DNA from: CAIZQW01 sp942493055 | GTDB lineage: Bacteria; Verrucomicrobiota; Kiritimatiellia; RFP12; UBA1067 | NCBI GenBank assembly: GCA_942493055.1 | Contig: OW818680.1 | Span: forward strand, 2,914,001-2,978,000 | Reading direction: 5' to 3' | Length of the DNA stretch: 64,000 nt | Shown: piece by piece, positions 58,228 through 64,000 of the stretch | Layout: each line of letters opens with the position of its first letter | Position numbering within the stretch: position 1 is the first letter of the stretch | Notes under the pieces: model-generated | Database searches by the model: none | What the model was told of the DNA's origin: nothing | What the model saw: only the letters and a program-made list of their open reading frames with translations | Made by a program: the position numbers and the translations under genes

Positions 58228-59259
58228 TTATTTCTGCGCCGACGGCAGTTCAAAGATGCGAATATACGCATCCTTACGCAGACGCGTGACCCACTCTTTA
58301 TACAACTTTTCCGCCTTTGCGATTTTTAGACGGCTCTCGGCATACTGCTGCGCCTCTTCAAAGGTCAGCAGGCGCACATCCTGCTGATCGTCCTTGCGTA
58401 AGATATAGCCATAGGCGCCAAGTTCTATGACGGGCGACACCTCGCCGGGTTTCAGCTTGGCAAGGGCGTCCACCAACTCTTTGCGGAAGACGTCTTCGGG
58501 ATTCACCTTGCCCCACGAACCGCCTGCAGCAGCCTTGGAGTCCTTGGAATACTGCTTGGCCAGCTCTGCGAAGGACTTGCCCTCCTTGAGCGCGGCGTGA
58601 ATCTTCCCCGCGCGCGCCGCAACCGACTCCCCGGTCGCAACCTCCGGAGGATCCAGCACAATCATGCTCACCGAGATGGCCGCTTCCGTGCGATAGCGAC
58701 CCTTGTTGGCCTCATACTCCGCGCGCACCTCTGTGGGGGTGACATTCACACGCTTCTCGACATTCTGAAAGCGCATGGCGCTCAGCAGCATGTCCTCTTC
58801 CAGCGTCTGACGCCACTCTTCCTTGGTGATCTTGCGATCCGCCAGCACGACATTCAGCTTGGCTTCGTCGCCATCGAAATTATTGCCAATGATTTCACGG
58901 ACGCGCGCATCAATCGCCCAGGGCTGAAGCTGGACTTTTGACTTCTTCGCAGAATCCAGGATCAGCCGGCGGTCAATCATGGCGATCAACGCGACCTGAT
59001 ACATCCCGCGCAGATGCGCTTCCCGCTCGCTCTCCGGGATATGGTCAATCGGCGACCGCCGCACTTCGCTCATGACCTCCGCAATGGTGATCTTCGACTC
59101 ATTGACATACGCCGCCACGCCGTCCAGCAGCCGAGCCGTACGCTTGGGTGCCGCCTGGGCGAGCGAGTTTGAAAGTGAAAAGTGAAAAGTGAAAAGTGAA
59201 AAAATCACAAGCGCCGCCAAACGACGATTGCCTGCGGTTCGACAAGTCATAGTATCCAT
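58228..59259 (-). CDS. SurA/PpiC-type periplasmic chaperone and peptidyl-prolyl isomerase
   Basis: The 343-residue product helps outer-membrane proteins fold. The ATG at 59259 follows AAGGA. A signal peptide (ALVIFSLFTFHFSLSNSLAQA) precedes an N-terminal SurA-like helical domain (about 45-185: DGVAAYVNESKITIAEV, AMIDRRLILDSAKK) and one parvulin domain (about 190-285: VSMIVLDPP, GKSFAELAKQYSKDSKAAAGGSWG, LKPGEVSPVIELGAYGYIL). SurA itself has two parvulin domains, and PpiD is membrane anchored, so a single-domain SurA relative is the best name. The codons for FSLFTFHFSLS are made of four heptamers (59172-59199), an unusual feature in a signal peptide. Confidence 0.88.
   Translation of the reverse strand: MDTMTCRTAGNRRLAALVIFSLFTFHFSLSNSLAQAAPKRTARLLDGVAAYVNESKITIAEVMSEVRRSPIDHIPESEREAHLRGMYQVALIAMIDRRLILDSAKKSKVQLQPWAIDARVREIIGNNFDGDEAKLNVVLADRKITKEEWRQTLEEDMLLSAMRFQNVEKRVNVTPTEVRAEYEANKGRYRTEAAISVSMIVLDPPEVATGESVAARAGKIHAALKEGKSFAELAKQYSKDSKAAAGGSWGKVNPEDVFRKELVDALAKLKPGEVSPVIELGAYGYILRKDDQQDVRLLTFEEAQQYAESRLKIAKAEKLYKEWVTRLRKDAYIRIFELPSAQK
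59172..59199. repeat. Heptanucleotide tandem repeat (aaagtga, four units)
   Basis: Four perfect units on the + strand lie inside the signal-peptide codons of the SurA-like gene. A unit of seven bases means that loss or gain of one copy would shift the frame. Related words (cttttcatttctcacttttcac) occur at 57319-57343, next to rsmA. Confidence 0.85.
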
Positions 59260-59409
59260 AAGTATCCTTTTCCGAATGAAAAACAGGTTTATAGTTTACT
59301 GCTTTCTTTTGGGATATTCAACTGCGAAAGCCGCGGTGAAAGACATTTCTTCGGCAGAAGTCGAGCGAAATCGTACGCTTCGGAAGAAACCGACCCTGGT
59401 TTCTTTCCT

Positions 59410-59506
59410 CATACGATTGTTTCCGAGTTCTTACGACCTCTTACGACTGCTTCCGACTGCCCACGACTTCTCACGACTTCGCTCGACCTCTCACGATTTC
59501 TTCCGC
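59410..59506. repeat. Degenerate tandem array of ttctcacgac-like units
   Basis: About nine 9- to 10-base units (ttacgacctc, ttacgactgc, ttccgactgc, ccacgacttc, tcacgacttc, gctcgacctc, tcacgatttc) run up to the end of the pseudopilin gene at 59514. No gene is seen between 59260 and 59513. Confidence 0.7.
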
Positions 59507-59513
59507 GAGCCTC

Positions 59514-62339
59514 TTAATTATCGAGCTGCTTAAAGAAGAGAATCTTCTGTTCGTGGTAGCCCCTTGTGCCACCCGAGGTCGAATTCGCAAACCAACTCGG
59601 CGTCCCAGGTAATCCGTTCGGATTGTCAGGCGTGGAGCCCTTGGGATAGGGGTCGCGCCAGACCAGCGCAACGGCGCGGCCGCCGGAGAGCGAGCGCATC
59701 CCTGCAAACGAGATGGGCGCGAGCGACTCGGCCTGGAAGACATAGAGGAAGAGTTGCTGCCGGTCTGACATGGAGTCCAGCGAGAAGGCATACAGCATCT
59801 TGCGGTCGATCTCGTGGAGGGGCTTCGAGAGTGCAACATCTAAGCACTTCAGCCGCTGCCTGAGCGGCAGGTCCGGATCGTACCACTTCATTTTCGTAAT
59901 GCTGTCGCATGTCGCGATGTTCTTTGATAAGTCTTTTGCCAAGTTTTCGGCATCCACCACCTTCATGATGTCTGCGACCCATTTATCCGAAAACAACTTC
60001 CAGCTATCCTTCAGCAGCCCGTCCGTGATATTGTCCGTCGACTTTCTGGCTATCGGCGAATAGTCATAAGGAACCGCGCTGATCGCCATTTTTAAGATAT
60101 CTTTGCTCGTGGACAACGGATTAATCCGAACATTGTTGACCAGCGGCAACGCGCCATCAGCGTCTACTGCGTTTATAAAATGCTTATACACATTGTCGCT
60201 CGGCTTATTGTCATGAGTGTACAACCGAAACGTCCGGAAGAAAGCTTCGCTCTCACCCAAACCCGGCGTCCCTTCTATGTTCACTCTAAAATCAGTAGGC
60301 GTGTCACCTGGGTCTCGGCTTTTATAATCGAACGGCCGTATCAAAAAGCCCAGCTCTCCAGGGGATTCTAAAGTTTTCCGGCCAGATACGGTCATGAAAA
60401 TATCCGTGTCGCGGCCATCTTTCCCAAGCAGATCGCTTGTCACAGTATGCATGCCTGCTGCATCATAGCCTCCGCCCGTATTATTCACCCAATTGCAGGT
60501 GAAATAGTTAAACCGCGGATCTGGAACCTCCAAGCTTTTCCATTCATAATTTAATTGTTTATTAGCGAGTGCAGGGACTAATTTCTCAGGTTGTGTTTCA
60601 AAATAGAGTTTGGGCAGATCGTTAATATCTAAAGCCCCTATTGCCACGAGATTATCATACGGCACTGAATCCACGATTTTACCTTCTTGATTGAGTACTT
60701 GGGCCGTGTTGATGATAAAAAGAACACTGAAGGTATTACCCACTGCAAAATCATTCTGCGGTGTAATCGTCCCGGTATCATCAATGGTCAACATTTCCAC
60801 GGGTTGCTTATTAAAAGCCTCCCCCGTTATTGTCAGCGGCTTTACCGTCACATAACAGTCATTTTCACTCGGGTTAGCAGGCACGCTTGGGTTAGGAGTC
60901 ATGGTTCCTTCAATAGAAAACTTTTTATCAATGCCCGACAATAACTTAGAGGTGGTCGGCGTTTCCAAACGGTTTCTCACCACCCGGACAATCCCGTCTA
61001 TCTTTATCTTATACGTACGATTCCGGCGCACATCGCTCAAATTTTTAAACGGATAACAGACGCGCACCTTTAAACTTACGTTTCGTAGCGCCTGATCATC
61101 TACTACATCATCCGGGAACAACTTCAGCTCAACAGTTGTTTTAGGTTTGCCATTGACGAGATCCACGCGCCGCCGGACTTCAGAGTATAATTGAGGGGTC
61201 AGGACGAACTGACAAATCATGGGCGCCAGCTTCACAGCGGGGACCGCGAGCCCCCGCGCCTCCTTGCTATCCTCTGACAGATAATCGGCCAGCAAGCCCG
61301 GCAAAACAGCATCAACATATTTCGCTGTCGCTTCTGGCATTTTCAGAGCTGCATTTTTAAAATCGTCCTGCAGTTTGGATTTAACAGACCCTGTACCATC
61401 GAGGACGGTTTTTGTAAGGGGCTGCCCTTTGGGGTCGCCTAAGTTACAAACCTTGTCTTTGTCTACCGCTCTCTCTTTTGCAAACCCGTCGGTCACCAAT
61501 AGATGCTTCTTCGCGTCATTAAAGACCGTGTTCCCGCCGCCTTGCAAAAATTGGATATAGGGGCTCGCGGGATTAAAGTGGCCCTGCTCCGCCATGCAGG
61601 CATAAAAATCCTGCACCGTCGTATAACTGATATCTTTGCTGGCCTGCTCAGCGAATTTTTCCGCTTTGGTCCAATTGATTAACTCTGAGTTTTGATCTGC
61701 AAACAGACTGGCCACGCTGACCAGATTTGAAGCCCCGCGCACGGCATTGGTGCAACTATTGACATTGATCATGTCCGACAGGTTCACACAGATATAGGCA
61801 TAACGCCCCACATAGCTCTTGTTGCCAGCGCTCGTCACCTCGTTTTTTTTAATATCCACCCGTGCCGTGATCGGCATGCTCATCCGTCGCCATTTCGACC
61901 CGAAGGTCGGCTGACCCGGCGTAGACGTTGAGTAATAACGTGCATCATTGACCACGGCACCCGGCAGAAAACTGAGCGCCTCAAGCGAGAGCACGCGGGC
62001 ATCCTCGACCTCCGGCGTATTGGACTTGGAGGTAAAGACGCGCCCCTCCCACTGGACATGGGTCGGGAACTTCGTCTGCGGCTCAGAAGCAGTAGGCCCC
62101 TCCCCGGGATACGTATAACGCGCGCCCCGCAAGTCAGCATCCACTTCGTCCATGGCCCGGTAGAGGGCAGACTCGAGCAGATGACGGGCTGTGATCGAAT
62201 GCCGGTAGTTCGATGACGCCTGGCGCTCCGTGCGCATATAGATGGAGAACGACACGGCGCTGATGATCATAAAGGTCAGAAAACCCAACACCACCAACAG
62301 GGCTGACCCTTTTTTCTCTGTCTGATTAAAGATATTCAT
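59514..62339 (-). CDS. Large GspK/PilX-like minor pseudopilin
   Basis: A 941-residue protein whose N-terminus (QTEKKGSALLVVLGFLTFMI) is a type IV prepilin-like signal with Gly-Ser cleavage and no Glu at +5, as in GspK. The next ARHLLESALYRAMDEVDADL is also typical of GspK/PilX proteins, in which the first helix is followed by a globular part. GspK is usually about 330 residues, so this one is nearly three times longer, with long beta-rich stretches (VTVKPLTITGEAFNKQP, VEMLTIDDTGTITPQ). It would sit at the tip of a secretion pseudopilus or pilus. GspG- and GspJ-like genes lie just upstream on the same strand. Confidence 0.8.
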   Translation of the reverse strand: MNIFNQTEKKGSALLVVLGFLTFMIISAVSFSIYMRTERQASSNYRHSITARHLLESALYRAMDEVDADLRGARYTYPGEGPTASEPQTKFPTHVQWEGRVFTSKSNTPEVEDARVLSLEALSFLPGAVVNDARYYSTSTPGQPTFGSKWRRMSMPITARVDIKKNEVTSAGNKSYVGRYAYICVNLSDMINVNSCTNAVRGASNLVSVASLFADQNSELINWTKAEKFAEQASKDISYTTVQDFYACMAEQGHFNPASPYIQFLQGGGNTVFNDAKKHLLVTDGFAKERAVDKDKVCNLGDPKGQPLTKTVLDGTGSVKSKLQDDFKNAALKMPEATAKYVDAVLPGLLADYLSEDSKEARGLAVPAVKLAPMICQFVLTPQLYSEVRRRVDLVNGKPKTTVELKLFPDDVVDDQALRNVSLKVRVCYPFKNLSDVRRNRTYKIKIDGIVRVVRNRLETPTTSKLLSGIDKKFSIEGTMTPNPSVPANPSENDCYVTVKPLTITGEAFNKQPVEMLTIDDTGTITPQNDFAVGNTFSVLFIINTAQVLNQEGKIVDSVPYDNLVAIGALDINDLPKLYFETQPEKLVPALANKQLNYEWKSLEVPDPRFNYFTCNWVNNTGGGYDAAGMHTVTSDLLGKDGRDTDIFMTVSGRKTLESPGELGFLIRPFDYKSRDPGDTPTDFRVNIEGTPGLGESEAFFRTFRLYTHDNKPSDNVYKHFINAVDADGALPLVNNVRINPLSTSKDILKMAISAVPYDYSPIARKSTDNITDGLLKDSWKLFSDKWVADIMKVVDAENLAKDLSKNIATCDSITKMKWYDPDLPLRQRLKCLDVALSKPLHEIDRKMLYAFSLDSMSDRQQLFLYVFQAESLAPISFAGMRSLSGGRAVALVWRDPYPKGSTPDNPNGLPGTPSWFANSTSGGTRGYHEQKILFFKQLDN

Positions 62340-62370
62340 ACTTTATTACCTGTCTATAACTTCAAAAAGA

Positions 62371-62600
62371 ATTGCCTCATTGCCTTATTGCCTTATTGCC
62401 TTATTGAAAATTCAAAATTCGACGTTCAACGTTCGATGTTGAATGTTCGACCTGTCCGCCGTAGCCTTGGCGAAGGTGGATGTTCGTATTCATTCGCGTG
62501 GTTCGCGCCATTCGATGCTTGCCTCTGATTTCCAACTTACTGACACTTACTGACACTTCTAAGACTTACTGACACTTCTAAGACTTACTGACACTTCTCC
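62371..62600. repeat. Cluster of tandem repeats between pseudopilin genes
   Basis: Three kinds are visible: 8-base attgcctt units (62371-62406), a cgttcaacgttcgatgttga mirror-like stretch near 62422 followed by a tccgccgtag-type hairpin repeat (62455-62480), and a 19-base unit (acttctaagacttactgac) repeated between about 62531 and 62600. No coding sequence is visible. Confidence 0.72.
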
Positions 62601-62603
62601 AAG

Positions 62604-63035
62604 TTACTTCGGCGGCCGGCTGCGGTTCGGGAAGGTGACCGCCGCGGAGAACTTGTCACGCAAGGTCGTTTGCGGCCGCGCCGAGAAACGGATCTTGTAA
62701 GGCATGCCCCAGGGGTCTCGGAAGGCGCCGTTGATCATCTGGGCATTCAAGAACACGACCTTGTTTTCGCCTTCGCCCAGCAGCTCCTTCAACAAGGCGT
62801 GCGTCGCATCAATCTCGGACCCGCCTGCTGGCAGGTTTGCTGGCCAGCCATCATACGCCGCCTCATACGCCAGCCAGGCGCCGATCAACTGACGGGTCTC
62901 GGTCTGCGCTTTGGCCGCGCGCGCCATACCTTTGGCCTTGGCTACACCTGTCGCGGCCGTCGCCATCAGGATGCCCAGCATGCCCACCACCACGAGCATC
63001 TCCACGAGCGTAAAACCTCTGTCGCTGTGCTTCAT
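62604..63035 (-). CDS. GspG-like type II secretion pseudopilin
   Basis: The ATG at 63035 is preceded by AGGAGGGAGA, a strong ribosome binding site, and gives 143 residues. The N-terminus KHSDRGFTLVEMLVVVGMLG is a perfect class III prepilin signal: cleavage after Gly, then Phe and Glu at +5. The long hydrophobic helix (MLVVVGMLGILMATAATGVA) and the ending with GAFRDPWGMPYKIRF match GspG-like major pseudopilins, whose tail normally contains DPWG-type sequence. It should be the shaft subunit of the secretion pseudopilus or of a type IV-like pilus. Confidence 0.88.
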   Translation of the reverse strand: MKHSDRGFTLVEMLVVVGMLGILMATAATGVAKAKGMARAAKAQTETRQLIGAWLAYEAAYDGWPANLPAGGSEIDATHALLKELLGEGENKVVFLNAQMINGAFRDPWGMPYKIRFSARPQTTLRDKFSAAVTFPNRSRPPK

Positions 63036-63047
63036 TCTCCCTCCTTT

Positions 63048-63128
63048 ATTGCGACCACCCAGTGGTCGCAATGACGAGATTAAAAAAACGCTTTCTCACT
63101 AATGCACTAACGCACTAATGCACTAACA
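63048..63128. repeat. 11-bp hairpin and 8-base cactaaNg array
   Basis: The arms attgcgaccac (63048-63058) and gtggtcgcaat (63062-63072) are perfect complements with a 3-nt loop. Four units of cactaatg/cactaacg follow at 63097-63128. The hairpin overlaps the region upstream of the GspG-like start and could affect its translation. Confidence 0.75.
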
Positions 63129-63136
63129 CACTTCTC

Positions 63137-63838
63137 CTAGTCCGCCCACGTCTTGATATCGTCTCTGCCGCGGATATCATCCGGTGCCCCGCCCATTGTC
63201 CGGTCCGGCCCGCCTGACGCGGCCCCGACATCAAAGCTTCTCACCCCTGCTGCATTCACCTCAGCGCTGATTGTCACGTACGCTGGGAAGCGATTCGCCC
63301 CAGCTCCTTGCTTCGGATCATAATGGGGCTGGATTTTGCTCAGTTTCACTTGCGCGCCATTCAGGTTGGGTGTGACGATCGAGCCATCCTGACTGCTTCC
63401 GAGGGTATAGCCGCCGCCGTCCACCGGCAAGTAAGTCTTCACAGAGCGGTAACCGCTGATGTTGTACTCCACAAACGTAATGGAGCGCCTCGGAGTCCCT
63501 GAGTCCGGGGGGTCGTCATTATCAAAGCCTGTGCCTGTCAACGTATAAAACCTGAGCGGGCTACCGTTAAAGCTCTGGTTGTCCGTAAACTTCCCATTCG
63601 GACCCACCAGGTTTTTCGGCAGCGAATTCTGGTCAACCGCCGTACTCGCATCGCGCTGGATCGAGCCGAAGAGCGCGCGCACCTGCTGATAGGTGTCCGC
63701 ACGCTGCTTGCCCGTACGCCACGCCTGGCTGGACTGCTGGAAGAGCATACCCAGCATCATGACAATCATAATCATGATGGTCGAGGCCACCAAGACTTCA
63801 ATCATCGAAAAACCACTATTATTACGCTTCATATTCAT
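63137..63838 (-). CDS. GspJ-like minor pseudopilin
   Basis: The ATG at 63838 follows GGGAG; the product has 233 residues. The N-terminus MKRNNSGFSMIEVLVASTIM is a prepilin signal with Glu at +5 and a long hydrophobic helix after it. QQVRALFGSIQRDASTA and the length of about 230 residues fit the GspJ minor pseudopilin family. The mature region is beta-rich (PRRSITFVEYNISGYRSVK, YVTISAEVNAAGV). It lies between the GspG-like gene and another gene of the cluster. Confidence 0.82.
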   Translation of the reverse strand: MNMKRNNSGFSMIEVLVASTIMIMIVMMLGMLFQQSSQAWRTGKQRADTYQQVRALFGSIQRDASTAVDQNSLPKNLVGPNGKFTDNQSFNGSPLRFYTLTGTGFDNDDPPDSGTPRRSITFVEYNISGYRSVKTYLPVDGGGYTLGSSQDGSIVTPNLNGAQVKLSKIQPHYDPKQGAGANRFPAYVTISAEVNAAGVRSFDVGAASGGPDRTMGGAPDDIRGRDDIKTWAD

Positions 63839-63855
63839 TGCTGCTCCCATTGTAC

Positions 63856-63875
63856 GGGCGACCGATCGGTCGCCC
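63856..63875. repeat. 20-bp perfect palindrome before the GspJ-like gene
   Basis: The sequence gggcgaccgatcggtcgccc is fully self-complementary; ccggtcgccc follows once more at 63882. It lies between the stop codon of the partial upstream gene and the GspJ-like start. Confidence 0.75.
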
Positions 63876-63891
63876 CTGCCACCGGTCGCCC

Positions 63892-64000
63892 CTACTTGTC
63901 CGGAAAGCCCATAAAACGCGCCTCGGCATAGTAGGAGGGCTGCGACTCCAGGCGCCTAATCTTCTCGTCATCACCCATATTTGACGTGTCCATATCCAGG
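63892..64000 (-). CDS. C-terminal end of a further gene, product unknown (5' end outside the window)
   Basis: Reading the - strand from the window edge, an open frame of 35 codons (LDMDTSNMGDDEKIRRLE, then SQPSYYAEARFMGFPDK) ends with TAG at 63892-63894. It is followed 53 bases later by the GspJ-like start. The position suggests another pseudopilin-type protein, for example GspI/PilV-like, but the visible tail has no diagnostic sequence. Confidence 0.5.
   Translation of the reverse strand, partial: LDMDTSNMGDDEKIRRLESQPSYYAEARFMGFPDK

Noticed and set aside
59410..59506. Possible CRISPR array or repeat-protein gene
   Set aside because: Units of 9-10 bases are degenerate and lack spacers, and no long frame with a start and ribosome binding site matches them.

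Overview
The window reads as a chromosomal piece of a Gram-negative bacterium of the PVC superphylum, most likely Kiritimatiellota or a close relative. This is an inference from gene content: a dense run of secreted carbohydrate-active enzymes, a Tat-exported Gfo/Idh/MocA oxidoreductase, a HEAT-repeat protein with a degraded DUF1080-like tail, a cytochrome-motif/beta-propeller protein ending in a formylglycine-generating-enzyme (SUMF1) domain, an Rnf subunit pointing to anaerobic life, GspK/GspG/GspJ-like pseudopilins, and many short palindromic intergenic repeats. No rRNA, tRNA or CRISPR array was recognised.

Bases 1-23016 (all + strand) form a polysaccharide-degradation cluster. It holds two tandem esterase-like alpha/beta hydrolases (the first cut by the window edge), two TIM-barrel-like proteins of unknown specificity, two GH78 alpha-L-rhamnosidases, a GH43-like five-bladed propeller, the Gfo/Idh/MocA enzyme, the HEAT protein, a GH31 enzyme and an SGNH esterase. 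Nearly all carry export signals. Together they suggest attack on an acylated, rhamnose-containing polysaccharide. Bases 23177-24145 encode a DRE-TIM aldolase-like enzyme closed by a clear terminator.

Bases 24250-31870 hold an ammonium transporter/PII pair (the PII lacks the uridylylated tyrosine), the 1185-residue cytochrome/propeller/SUMF1 protein, and a divergent GH50-like agarase-type hydrolase. Bases 31871-34717 are shaped by palindromic DNA. A REP-associated transposase is flanked by its repeats, carries one in frame within its own coding region, and neighbours a pcp gene whose 3' end runs into another copy. An unexplained 232-bp structured element with two compound hairpins lies between the convergent nfo and sugar-isomerase genes.

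Bases 34718-44288 are mainly housekeeping: a sugar isomerase/epimerase, a PP-loop thiouridylase-like enzyme, an FHA membrane protein, a lone RnfD, LepA, signal peptidase I and an ETF-QO-like flavoprotein with ferredoxin clusters. Bases 44373-46111 contain an AbiE-like regulator/nucleotidyltransferase pair between a truncated and a full copy of the same small gene, followed by an inverted-repeat element.

From 46112 to the right edge every gene is on the - strand: QueC, a CxxC-rich YkgJ-like protein, threonine synthase, a membrane Ser/Thr kinase, RecJ, two secreted or membrane proteins, a PQQ-type propeller, RsmA, a SurA-like chaperone and the pseudopilin set. Read in their own direction, pseudopilins come first, then envelope folding and maintenance genes, then metabolism. 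Intergenic and some coding DNA carries several families of short hairpin repeats, listed separately.
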